NCBI GenBank assembly: GCA_015099395.1 | Contig: AP024096.1 | Location: 5,869,485 to 5,933,484, forward strand | DNA from: Ktedonobacteria bacterium brp13 | Lineage (GTDB): Bacteria > Chloroflexota > Ktedonobacteria > Ktedonobacterales > Ktedonobacteraceae | Length of the DNA: 64,000 nt | Direction: 5' to 3' | Shown here: piece by piece, positions 33,369-42,008 of the stretch | How positions within the stretch are numbered: the stretch's first letter is position 1 | Layout of the letters: each line of letters begins with the position of its first letter | The notes under the pieces: generated by a model | What the model was told of the DNA's origin: nothing | Database searches by the model: none | The model's input: only the letters and a program-made list of their open reading frames with translations | Position numbers and translations under genes: made by a program

Positions 33369-34310
33369 ATGCCGCAACAAGATGTGCATCCTGCTATGTT
33401 TCCGTTCTGGGTCTTTGGCGACCTCCATTATCGAGCGGTCGTTGCATGGCACAAGTACCATACGCTACGTCTGGCCTCTATGTTCGATGACCTCCAGACG
33501 CTCTGGCGTTTGGGTGAGCGACCCATGTTCTGTGCTTCGCCGGGTGATCTCGTCGAGACATGTGCCCGTGAGAACTATGATCTTGCGAAGACTTCATTGA
33601 AGTCTCAACTGGCGGATATGCCGTTCTATCCAGGGGTTGGCAATCATGAGTATCAGACCGGGAGCGATGGCGGTGCATGGGGTTCGCCTGAGTCGTTTCA
33701 TGCCGTCTGGCAGCGACCGCTACGCTATAGTTGGGAGGAGGGTGGCTATCTTTTCATCATGCTGGACTATCCAGATCCGCGTACACTGCCAGATGCCGAC
33801 CATGAGATAGCGATCTCGCTAGAGACATTATCGTTTCTCGACGCGACCCTGGCGGAGCATAAGGACCAACCTGCGATCATCTTTTTGCACTGCCCGTTAC
33901 GGAATACAGTACTGGATCGCGATCCTGTGCGACATCGTGATTTTAGCTCGCAACAAAGTTTCTTCTCGCCTGAGAACTCAGATGAGGTGCGAGCAATCCT
34001 GGAGCAGCGTGGCAATGCGCGCCTCTTTATCAGCGGGCATACGCACTCGGGTTGGGAAGCTCCGAACCTCGTCGTCACTGAAGAACTGGGTGGGCATCCA
34101 GTCACATTCGTCAATGTCATGTCGCCCTGGTATACTGGATGTAATACCGGTCCACACCTGAGTAGCGATCTACGCACCTTTGAATATCAACCCGATACCC
34201 CCGATGTCGTACCCAGTTTCTCTTTCCGCCTGTACGCTGACCATGCGAGTATTCGTGTCCGTGAACATACAGGGCAGGTCTGGCTGAAAGAGTGGAATGT
34301 ACCTTTGTAA
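33369..34310 (+). CDS. Calcineurin-like metallophosphoesterase
   Basis: 313 residues with all five metal-binding motifs of the family: FGDLH near the start, SPGDLVE, GVGNHEYQ, a single histidine in LHCPL, and SGHTHSG. The unusual features are the very short lead before the first motif and the FWVFGDLHYRAVVAWHKYH insertion. No signal peptide, so probably cytosolic. Substrate unknown (phosphodiester or phosphomonoester). Confidence 0.88.
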   Translation: MPQQDVHPAMFPFWVFGDLHYRAVVAWHKYHTLRLASMFDDLQTLWRLGERPMFCASPGDLVETCARENYDLAKTSLKSQLADMPFYPGVGNHEYQTGSDGGAWGSPESFHAVWQRPLRYSWEEGGYLFIMLDYPDPRTLPDADHEIAISLETLSFLDATLAEHKDQPAIIFLHCPLRNTVLDRDPVRHRDFSSQQSFFSPENSDEVRAILEQRGNARLFISGHTHSGWEAPNLVVTEELGGHPVTFVNVMSPWYTGCNTGPHLSSDLRTFEYQPDTPDVVPSFSFRLYADHASIRVREHTGQVWLKEWNVPL

Positions 34311-34451
34311 GAGACCGGAAGATGTCTTAAGATGTCTGGAAGATGTCATGCTTTGCTTGATGTAAGGGTGTATTGTTCTTCTGCCTGGGTTACAATGGTG
34401 TGTGTACGTTATCTGTTGTGATCTATTTGTAGAGAAAGAGCCAGAAAACAC

Positions 34452-35345
34452 ATGCCTGAGAAGATTGTATACCTGGATTGTCATTCCGGAGTGAGTGGAG
34501 ATATGTTGTTGGGAGCCTGGCTGGATGCTGGTCTCCCCTTTGAACATCTGCGTGAGGAGCTCAAGAAGCTGCCAGTGGAGGGCTACGAGCTTACAGCTGA
34601 GCCATTTACCGATAAGGGTATTACCGGTACACGCTTTGATGTACGCCTGACAGTGCAGGATCAGCCTGCCCGCCGCTATACCGCTATAGCAGCCCTGCTG
34701 GCTCGTTCAGAGCTTTCACCGTGGGTTCGCGAGACAGCTAGTGCTATCTTCCGCACGCTCGGCGAAGCAGAGGCAGCCGTGCATGGCGTCTCGCTGGACG
34801 AGATCCATTTTCATGAGGTCGGAGCCGTCGACGCTATTGTGGATATTGTCGGCAACGTCATCGCTCTAGAACTGTTGGGCATCACTCGGGTCTACGCTTC
34901 ACCACTCCCCCTGACACGTGGTCATCTGCGCATGTCCCATGGCCTCATGCCGCTCCCCGCGCCTGCCACCCTGGAGATCTTGAGCCGCGTCAAAGCGCCC
35001 TGGGTGCCCAGTCCCATCGAAGGTGAGCTCGTAACCCCCACCGGAGCAGCGATCCTTGCAACCGTCGCGCACTTCGAAATGCCTGCCATTGCCATTGAGA
35101 ACATCGGTTACGGTTTTGGGAAGAAGCGTGTCATCTGGCCCAACTGCCTGCGTGCCTGTCTCGGTGATGCTTATGGTACCACACAGCATGTTCACAACGA
35201 CCATACGCACGAGCATAACCACGTACACGAGCATGAGCATAACCACGTACACGAGCATGAGCATAACCACGTACATGAGCACGAGCATAGTCACGAGCAC
35301 GAGCACAGTCATGAAGGTGATAGTATCCAGAATTCTCAGGTGTAA
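34452..35345 (+). CDS. larC: LarC1-like nickel-pincer cofactor protein with His-rich tail
   Basis: 297 residues. The first 240 match the N-terminal half of LarC (formerly DUF111): YLDCHSGVSGDMLLGAWLDA at the start, the HFHEVGAVDAIVDIVG motif near residues 117-132, and TPTGAAILATV near residue 195. LarC inserts nickel into the lactate racemase cofactor. Full-length LarC has about 400 residues, and in Lactobacillus plantarum the second half is joined by a ribosomal frameshift. Here the usual C-terminal half is absent in every frame downstream; instead the protein ends in about 45 residues made of EHNHVHEH repeats, well suited to binding nickel or zinc. No larA, larB or larE is in the window. 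Confidence 0.8.
   Translation: MPEKIVYLDCHSGVSGDMLLGAWLDAGLPFEHLREELKKLPVEGYELTAEPFTDKGITGTRFDVRLTVQDQPARRYTAIAALLARSELSPWVRETASAIFRTLGEAEAAVHGVSLDEIHFHEVGAVDAIVDIVGNVIALELLGITRVYASPLPLTRGHLRMSHGLMPLPAPATLEILSRVKAPWVPSPIEGELVTPTGAAILATVAHFEMPAIAIENIGYGFGKKRVIWPNCLRACLGDAYGTTQHVHNDHTHEHNHVHEHEHNHVHEHEHNHVHEHEHSHEHEHSHEGDSIQNSQV
35211..35318 (+). repeat. 24-base tandem repeat coding for EHNHVHEH
   Basis: Three 24-base units start at 35211, 35235 and 35259, followed by degenerate copies. In frame with larC. The alternating CAC/GAG/CAT codons give a near-perfect His/Glu pattern. Confidence 0.85.
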
Positions 35346-35541
35346 TATGTATAATGTGATTTGACACATGTTGATACGGTAGATTATCATTAAGATGGGT
35401 TAAAAAGTTCTACGTGCGTCGTCTTTCTGTAAGGGGAACGTCTGGAAAAATATGCGACTCTCCTATTATGTATATGTACAATTGATCCAGTAGAGGGGTA
35501 CTGTGCCCTTCTAATCGTATACACCAGAGAAGGATAGAACG

Positions 35542-36087
35542 ATGGAGACAACAATCCGGCATGCTGTCGAGGGCGTAACATTTGGCGCACGTGGCTGTTC
35601 ATCCTGTACCTGCGATCCTTGTGATTGCAATCCCTGCACCTGTGGCGATAATCGTACACCCAGTTATCCAGAATGGCGTGTTAGTGGTTGCGCACTGACC
35701 AGTGGCACGGTAAATGGCGTCAATGTTGCGCAACAATATATGCTTAGCCTGACACAACCAGTGAAGGCCGGCATCTATACAGACTGGTATTCCGTGCTGC
35801 TACTACCAGAGGAGGCGAGTGAAGAGCAATGTGAAGCCTTGCTAGCCGTCTTCGAGTCAACCCTGAATAGCTGGCCTGCAGAAGCCGGTGACCGCCCTGC
35901 CTTGCGTTCCGCCGTCTACCAGACGCGTATCGGACTCCAGTTTGGTGAAGAGAATGCGGGCCTGAGTGTGCGCTTTGATCCGCAAAAGAGCCGGCTCATA
36001 CGCACTGGTGACTTCACCGTCACTCCACGAATCTGGACATACAAAGGCGAAGTAGCCCTGCGAGACGTCTTTAACACTGGTCGTTAA
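35542..36087 (+). CDS. Cysteine-rich N-terminus protein of unknown function
   Basis: 181 residues. Residues 18-37 hold eight cysteines in SSCTCDPCDCNPCTCGD, a density suited to metal or Fe-S binding or to disulfide formation. The rest (about 50-181) is an unrecognised alpha/beta domain, loosely like DUF1326 proteins that also have CxC clusters followed by a beta-sheet domain; I cannot confirm this. AAGGAT lies eight bases before the ATG. Located after the His-rich LarC-like gene (196-base gap), so a metal-related role for both is tempting but unproven. Confidence 0.6.
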   Translation: METTIRHAVEGVTFGARGCSSCTCDPCDCNPCTCGDNRTPSYPEWRVSGCALTSGTVNGVNVAQQYMLSLTQPVKAGIYTDWYSVLLLPEEASEEQCEALLAVFESTLNSWPAEAGDRPALRSAVYQTRIGLQFGEENAGLSVRFDPQKSRLIRTGDFTVTPRIWTYKGEVALRDVFNTGR

Positions 36088-36248
36088 AGATTGCGGACGG
36101 CCTGCTTGCATTGTTCCGAGCCTATCATTACATAGCGGCGGCACATCAATATCGCAAGTATATTTGGGTAGAATGACTGGTTCCAGCTGTGGAAGAGCAT
36201 GAATTTTCCTGCCTCTTCCCAGCATTCGTCATTTTGCCCAAAAAAGAC

Positions 36249-36276
36249 TTGATTTTTTCGGATGAGTATGGTAATA
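36249..36276 (+). promoter_or_regulatory. Promoter of 5S rRNA copy 2
   Basis: TTGATT (about 36249-36254) and TAATAT (about 36271-36276) with 16-base spacing, about 35 bases before the 5S gene. Confidence 0.5.
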
Positions 36277-36310
36277 TTGTTTTTGTTGAAAGAAACCGCC
36301 TGTATGTGCA

Positions 36311-36436
<126 letters not shown>

Positions 36437-36474
36437 CGCCCAGCACAGACGGTTTTTTTGTGCTATCAAGAGAC

Positions 36475-37080
36475 ATAACCTCCACACCATCTCCGATGCA
36501 GTAAAAGTCCACTAGTGCCTGAAAAGTACCCAAAAATCGCCCCCTCTCAAAGAGCTCACCGATGTAGGTTTTTTGTGGGATAGGCCATGAAATCTCATCG
36601 CAGGCGGATGCAGACAGATGGGACGTCATGACAAATGCGTCATGTCACTTGCCAATAACGTTTACTATTGCCTGTATAGTGCACTTAAGATCTTGTCACC
36701 CTCTTTGAGGGGGGAGATAGCTTTAGCTATCGGGGGGAGTAAATGTTCGAATAACGTTATAATCTCGAATTAAACGCTCTTTATCACGCTCACCTTTATC
36801 GTCTGTTATCCTCGAAGACAAAATCCACGTCCGAACGGGAGATGGTTGGCGTAGAAGAGTCATCGAGAGCAGAAGGCGAGGATGGCTCCCCCCGATAGCT
36901 AAAGCTATCTCCCCCCTCCGAGAGGGGGACGAGTTTTTGGCGAGTTTACGGGCGACAGCGATATATATTTAATATATGCGATATGCATGATAATAGATGT
37001 TAATACGCATCTACTTCTATGAGGATCACCGGGATAGGCCAAAAGGAAACCTACATCGGCGAGCCTCGGAGAGGGAGGCT
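36475..37080. repeat. Mosaic interspersed repeat with MITE-like element, copy 2
   Basis: Three blocks. Block C (36490-36697) is the reverse complement of 18686-18835. The MITE-like element (36698-36929) has inverted ends with the CCCTCTTTGAGGGGGG palindrome, the nested GATAGC-TTTA-GCTATC hairpin and GGGGGGAGTA, matching the element at 4.2 kb; its interior shares ATCGAGAGCA and GAGGAT with that copy but is longer. Block D (36930-37075) is the reverse complement of 18545-18668. No gene inside. The last bases abut the stop of the acetyltransferase gene at 37088. Confidence 0.78.
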
Positions 37081-37087
37081 GTGTGCT

Positions 37088-38077
37088 TTACTGGTTGTCT
37101 ACAAACATCGGTTTGCGATATCTAGGTTGACGTTTCACAACGCGATATCCAACGCTCTCATAGAGGTAGACTGACCTGCCTGGATTTTCAGCGACCGTAG
37201 AGATTTCTGCTTGCTTCACTCCCTGCTCCTGAAAACGTCGAACCGTACGTGTCATCAAGGCTTTCCCGAGTCCGCGCCGACGCCAGGCGCGACGTACCGC
37301 GACCCAGGGTGTGTGTCCCCCTGCATCATCAATAAGATTAATGACCAGACCCGCTATCTCATCGCCATCCCAGGCGATAAACCACAGGCTTGTATCTACT
37401 TTTGGCCAATGTAGATCCTGAAAAAAGCTAGCATAGCTTTCTCTGATGTGGCCTGTTCGTGTGTCCTGGAAAGCCTCATCATTTGCTGCATAAATAGCTG
37501 AAAGGTGCTCTGTCTCAACAGGGCGTAGCACCAGACCAGTTGGCAAGGGAGCCAGGGATATCGGCGTGTCTGAAAGTTGGCAGACCATCTCCACGTAAGT
37601 AAAAGCCACACTATATCCTTCACTCAAAAGGAGCGCTCGACTGGCGGGCTGGCTTTCATCGGCATTGGCACCAAAGATGAGTGGCCCTGTAGCTGGATGC
37701 GTCTGCGCGATCTGGCGCAGACGTTGCTCCTGCCAATGTAAGAGTGCTCGACCAATCCCTTTGCGCCGCCACTCGGGCACGATCCAGCCAGGCAGGAGAT
37801 ACAATCGTGTTCCATCTACTTCCTCCCACCAATCAAGCCAGCTATAGCCAATCCCTATCCCGTTTACCTCGACAAGCAAACAGTCCTGTGCTGGATCACA
37901 AGAGGCGTTAGAGACCGTATCTGGTCCGGGTAACCAGATGTTACCATCAACAACTCGCACCGCATCGCGTACAGCTTTCAGCACAGGTATGTCGGTTTCG
38001 CCTTGAAAAAGGTGGAATGTTAAACCTGGAATAGAGGGAGCATTGGGCAGGACAAGAAAAGCATCGGTATGGCTCAT
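37088..38077 (-). CDS. Tandem GNAT acetyltransferase
   Basis: 329 residues with two GNAT folds. The acetyl-CoA loop of the first is in VPEWRRKGIGRALLHWQEQ (about residues 100-118) and of the second in VRRAWRRRGLGKALMTRTVR (about 270-288), followed by the typical NPGRSVYLYESVGYRVVKR end. Two-domain enzymes of this kind include mycothiol synthase-like proteins and antibiotic acetyltransferases; the substrate cannot be told. AGGAAC lies before the ATG. Confidence 0.88.
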   Translation of the reverse strand: MSHTDAFLVLPNAPSIPGLTFHLFQGETDIPVLKAVRDAVRVVDGNIWLPGPDTVSNASCDPAQDCLLVEVNGIGIGYSWLDWWEEVDGTRLYLLPGWIVPEWRRKGIGRALLHWQEQRLRQIAQTHPATGPLIFGANADESQPASRALLLSEGYSVAFTYVEMVCQLSDTPISLAPLPTGLVLRPVETEHLSAIYAANDEAFQDTRTGHIRESYASFFQDLHWPKVDTSLWFIAWDGDEIAGLVINLIDDAGGHTPWVAVRRAWRRRGLGKALMTRTVRRFQEQGVKQAEISTVAENPGRSVYLYESVGYRVVKRQPRYRKPMFVDNQ

Positions 38078-38393
38078 AGATATATTTGTTCCTCTCTATT
38101 AGACGTTCTTCGAAAATTCCTTCAGAACGTCTACTACATTGTGTTAGAATATATTTTGTATATAAAATAAAGTATATAACATCTATTAGTGCACTAAGAG
38201 GCGTGCCAACTGCGCTAGTCGGTTGGTTAGGGCAGAAGATTGCTTCGCGGCTACGACCAGGCAAATCCTGATATACTTTATGATGATAAAAGCGCTCATG
38301 TAGGAAGTAATAAAAAGGAGGGCATATCCATATGCTGGATGTGTCCTCTTTTTACTAGATATGCGAACAACGAGTTGTGCTGCTTACTATATC
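38078..38393. other. Intergenic region with terminator
   Basis: AT-rich, containing TATATAAAATAAAGTATATA near 38155-38180, probably the promoter of the acetyltransferase gene. The only other structure is the terminator at 38312-38353. No gene seen. Confidence 0.4.
38312..38355 (-). terminator. Terminator of the DUF4870 gene
   Basis: On the minus strand AAAGAGGACACATCCA pairs imperfectly with TGGATATGCCCTCCTTTTT, ending in a T run; the mirrored T run on the other side makes it bidirectional. It begins 39 bases past the stop codon at 38394. Confidence 0.75.
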
Positions 38394-38984
38394 TTAAAAG
38401 GTCAGCTTGCTGGCATCACCAGGGTTTTGATTGACAAACTTCTCTGCATAATCACCGATCACAGGAAGTTTGAAGAACTTGCCCTGCCCTGCATTGATAA
38501 TAGAGACCAGCCATCCAACAAACCCTGCAATAACAACCAGTCCGGACAGACAGTAGAAGGCGAGTGAGAATTGTCCGAGTGCATTTGAAACGCCCCATAA
38601 CACAAGAGTGAGTGTGCACAGTATAAATGATTGTACTGCGTGAAAGCGTACAAAGCGATTCTGCTTTTCGAGAAAAAAGACAACCGGTCCCATGATGATG
38701 CCTACAACATAGCTGAGGGCGGCTGTTACATTCGGGCTCATGCCCAACGCGGTCGTCTGCGGATTAGGATTGCCGTATGGGGACTGAGGCTGACCGTAGG
38801 GTGCTTGTTGCTGACCATAGCTCTGCTGCTGCTGATAGCCTGCTTGTCCATAAGGCTGCTGCGGATTGGGTGGTGTACCAGGTGCGCCATACTGATTGTA
38901 GGGCTCGCTATTACCTTGTGGTGCGCCGTTATAGGGATCGGTTGGCTGAGGGCCTGGCTGCTGATAAGGATCTTGATAGCTCAT
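38394..38984 (-). CDS. DUF4870-like membrane protein with Q/P/Y/G-rich N-terminus
   Basis: 196 residues. Residues 1-80 are a low-complexity segment of Gln, Pro, Tyr and Gly repeats (QPYGQ units) likely disordered and cytoplasmic. Residues 85-190 have three to four hydrophobic helices with the DUF4870 pattern (LSYVVGIIMGPVVFFLEKQN, then RFHAVQS). Function unknown; the family is often near stress and envelope genes. AAAGGAG precedes the ATG. Confidence 0.8.
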   Translation of the reverse strand: MSYQDPYQQPGPQPTDPYNGAPQGNSEPYNQYGAPGTPPNPQQPYGQAGYQQQQSYGQQQAPYGQPQSPYGNPNPQTTALGMSPNVTAALSYVVGIIMGPVVFFLEKQNRFVRFHAVQSFILCTLTLVLWGVSNALGQFSLAFYCLSGLVVIAGFVGWLVSIINAGQGKFFKLPVIGDYAEKFVNQNPGDASKLTF

Positions 38985-39222
38985 TCTCTGCGTACTCCTT
39001 TAACTCAAACCATAGTAAGAAAGGGGTATGACGACCCAGGTATTATTGCCTCTCCATTATCATGGACGCACAAGAGTTTCAATTATCAAATAGGCGTACA
39101 TGGAATAGGATAAATGACAAGAAAGATAGGAGTGTATAACGTTGTGCCGTACAGGGGATGTACGGATGATAAACTATGTATTCGGATAGATAATGCACTT
39201 TACTCACTAGCCCTTTTTCCGC

Positions 39223-39252
39223 AAGGATACAGGGCGACCTGTATCCTTTTTT
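39223..39252 (+). terminator. Hairpin facing the end of lon
   Basis: AAGGATACAGG (39223-39233) and CCTGTATCCTT (39238-39248) form a perfect 11-bp stem with loop GCGA; the T run lies on the plus-strand side and overlaps the lon stop codon. It would stop plus-strand transcription running into lon, and may also act as the 3' structure of the lon message. Confidence 0.6.
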
Positions 39253-41812
39253 ACGGTTCTTCTGAATGGAGACCGCTGCGACGTAGCTGATCGTGCGGGG
39301 TGATGTTGTTGCTGTTGCGGTCGTCGCGATCACGATGGAGCGGCACCGGCATGAGCGGCATCTCATTCTCGTTCTCGTTTGACTCTATGTGAGCAGTGTA
39401 TTCGCTGGCGTTGGTGCTGCTATCGGGAGCCTCTACGTAGGGTTCCAGCGCCTCGTCGATAACCTGATCCATATTGTCGACCAGCGTGAATTTGAGCTGT
39501 TGACGGATCTTGGCCGGGATCTCTTGCAGGTCTTTCTGATTGGCCGCTGGTATGATCAGATGCTTGATCTGAGCCTGGGCTGCCGCCAGAACCTTCTCTT
39601 TGAGTCCACCGATGGCCAGGACGTTGCCTAGCAGTGTGACTTCGCCGGTCATCGCGAGATTTTTACGCACGGGCCGTCGCGCGAGTGCCGAGACCAGGGC
39701 AGTCGCAATAGTAATACCAGCCGAGGGTCCATCCTTCGGGATCGCGTTCTCTGGCAGATGGATATGGACATCGGTCGTATCCTGAAAACTGGTATCGATA
39801 TGCAGTTTCTCGGCGCGGGTTCGAATGTAGGAGAGCGCAGCCAGAACCGACTCGCGCATCACATCGCCAAGCTGACCTGTTAAGAAGAGTTCGCCCTTGC
39901 CGACCATTGTGACGACCTCGACTGGTAGCAGGATACCACCCATCTCAGTCCAGGCCAGTCCCATCGTAGCACCGATCTGGGTGCGTTGCAATGGTGGTGT
40001 ATTGGAGTAGAGCGGAGTTCCCAGGTATTGTTCCAGGTTGGTCTGGGTAATACGTATATGGGCGCTTGGCTTCCCCAGGATGCGGCGTGCCGCCTTGCGA
40101 CAGATATTGGCTAGCTGGCGCTCCAGATTACGGACACCAGCCTCACGGGTGTAGTCCGTCACGATACGTCTCATGACCGTCTGCGAGATATGTATCTGCT
40201 CAGCGGTCAGACCATGCTCGCGTAATACTCTTGGCAGCAGGTGGCGTGTACCGATATTGACCTTCTCGTCCAGTATATAGCCGGGCAGATCGATGATATC
40301 CATGCGGTCAGCCAGTGCGCGCGGGATCTGGTACTTGATATTCCCTGTACAGATGAAGAAGACCTCAGAGAGATCGAAGGGGACCTCAAGATAGTGATCG
40401 GTAAAGTCGTTATTCTGCTCCGCATCCAGAACCTCAAGCAGGGCAGCCGCAGGATCGCCGCGATACTCGGCAGAGAGCTTATCGATCTCATCCAGCAGGA
40501 AGACAGGATTGCTTACACCGACCATCTTCATACTCTGAATGATACGACCGGGGAGCGCTCCGACATAGGTGCGGCGATGACCACGGATCTCCGCCTCATC
40601 ATGTACACCACCCAGCGAGATCCGTGCGAACTTGCGGTTCAGTGCCTTCGCAATCGATTGTCCCAACGATGTTTTACCAACACCAGGAGGGCCAATCAAG
40701 CAAAGGATTTGACCCTGACTCATCCCATGTGCATTGCCCTGACGCTGCGCGGCCTGGAGACGTAGCTGGCGGACGGCGAGGAACTCAAGGATACGCTCTT
40801 TAATCCCTTCCAGACCGTAGTGATCCTCATCCAGCACTCGGCGTGCCTGCTCGATATCGAAGCTATCCTCACTCCGCTCCTTCCAGGGTAGCGCCAGGAC
40901 CCAATCGATATACGAACGGATCACCGAAAGCTCTGCCGACTGCGAAGGGGTGCGCTCAAGGCGATCAATCTCCTTACGCACCTTCGTAGCCACCTCCGGC
41001 GGTAACTGCTTCTCTTGCAGACGTGTGCGTAGCTCATCGGTCTCTGACGTGCTCTCCATGCCCAACTCTTCTTGAATCGCACGCAACTGCTCACGGAGAT
41101 AAAACTCTTTTTGTGAGCGATCAACCTGCGAACGGACCCGGCTACGAATCGTCGTCTCAAGCTCTAAAATCTCGATCTCATTGCCCATGATCACACAGAT
41201 CTTCTCCAGACGTGCCAGAGCATCCATCGTCTCCAGCAGGTCCTGCTGCTGAGCCGTATCGGTCACGAGATGGGCGGCCAGGGTATCGGAGAGCAAGGGA
41301 GAGCTTTTGAGCGCGATCATTGAAGTGATATCTTCAACAGAGAAGCGGCGATTGAGCTGAGTATAGCGTTCAAAGAGGCTGGTTGCATGGCGGACGAGGG
41401 CATCAACCTGGGGACCAGTAGCAAGTGTCTCCTCTTCTGGTTGCGCACGCACACGGATAAAGGGCTCGAACTCTGTATATTCCGAGATGGTCACACGACA
41501 GATGCCACGGATCAGCACCTGAAGGCTGCTGCCATCTTGCTGGCGATGCATCGTCACGACCTCGGCCAGCGTACCGATCGCATACAGATCTTTCGCTTGT
41601 GGATCATCGATATTCGCATCACGCTGAGCGACTGTGATCAGGAGATGATTGGGATTGAGCATTGCCTCTTCAATAGCACGGACCGTCTTTTCACGAGCGA
41701 TCGTAAGCGCCTGACGATTCTGAGGAAACGCGACGATGTTTTTTAGCGCGATCAGAGGATATTCAACGGAGAAATCATGCTGCATTACATCCTGGCGTTC
41801 CTGTTCGCTCAT
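39251..41812 (-). CDS. lon: ATP-dependent Lon protease
   Basis: 853 residues, full length. N-terminal substrate-binding domain (about 1-210), coiled-coil, AAA+ module with Walker A GPPGVGKTS near residue 377 and Walker B VFLLDEIDK, and the protease domain with the catalytic serine in PKDGPSAGI near residue 695 and the lysine in GLKEKVLAA near 737. Cytosolic homohexamer that degrades damaged and regulatory proteins. The last 50 residues are a charged, disordered tail. It follows clpX and tig in the same direction with a 196-base gap. Confidence 0.97.
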   Translation of the reverse strand: MSEQERQDVMQHDFSVEYPLIALKNIVAFPQNRQALTIAREKTVRAIEEAMLNPNHLLITVAQRDANIDDPQAKDLYAIGTLAEVVTMHRQQDGSSLQVLIRGICRVTISEYTEFEPFIRVRAQPEEETLATGPQVDALVRHATSLFERYTQLNRRFSVEDITSMIALKSSPLLSDTLAAHLVTDTAQQQDLLETMDALARLEKICVIMGNEIEILELETTIRSRVRSQVDRSQKEFYLREQLRAIQEELGMESTSETDELRTRLQEKQLPPEVATKVRKEIDRLERTPSQSAELSVIRSYIDWVLALPWKERSEDSFDIEQARRVLDEDHYGLEGIKERILEFLAVRQLRLQAAQRQGNAHGMSQGQILCLIGPPGVGKTSLGQSIAKALNRKFARISLGGVHDEAEIRGHRRTYVGALPGRIIQSMKMVGVSNPVFLLDEIDKLSAEYRGDPAAALLEVLDAEQNNDFTDHYLEVPFDLSEVFFICTGNIKYQIPRALADRMDIIDLPGYILDEKVNIGTRHLLPRVLREHGLTAEQIHISQTVMRRIVTDYTREAGVRNLERQLANICRKAARRILGKPSAHIRITQTNLEQYLGTPLYSNTPPLQRTQIGATMGLAWTEMGGILLPVEVVTMVGKGELFLTGQLGDVMRESVLAALSYIRTRAEKLHIDTSFQDTTDVHIHLPENAIPKDGPSAGITIATALVSALARRPVRKNLAMTGEVTLLGNVLAIGGLKEKVLAAAQAQIKHLIIPAANQKDLQEIPAKIRQQLKFTLVDNMDQVIDEALEPYVEAPDSSTNASEYTAHIESNENENEMPLMPVPLHRDRDDRNSNNITPHDQLRRSGLHSEEP

Positions 41813-42008
41813 TGGTTTCCACCTATCTTCTTACTGATCAGCCACCAGGGGTTACCGGCGAGAGCACGTATGTTGTCGAGCAGGCACGAGATACCCCCTA
41901 CAATACAGGACCAAAGACAGAGACTATGAAGCAGAATCTGTAACAGCGGCCAGACAGCATTTTACTGCGTCTGGCAGGTTACAGTGTATAAAAACAGATG
42001 AGTCTGCA

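Noticed and set aside
35211..35318. 24-base repeats in larC considered as a short CRISPR array.
   Set aside because: The repeats are contiguous without spacers, in frame, and code for His/Glu residues at the end of larC.
35056..35400. A frameshifted larC2 half downstream of larC.
   Set aside because: Other frames over and after the His-rich repeat show no LarC2-like residues; the next gene begins at 35542 and is unrelated.
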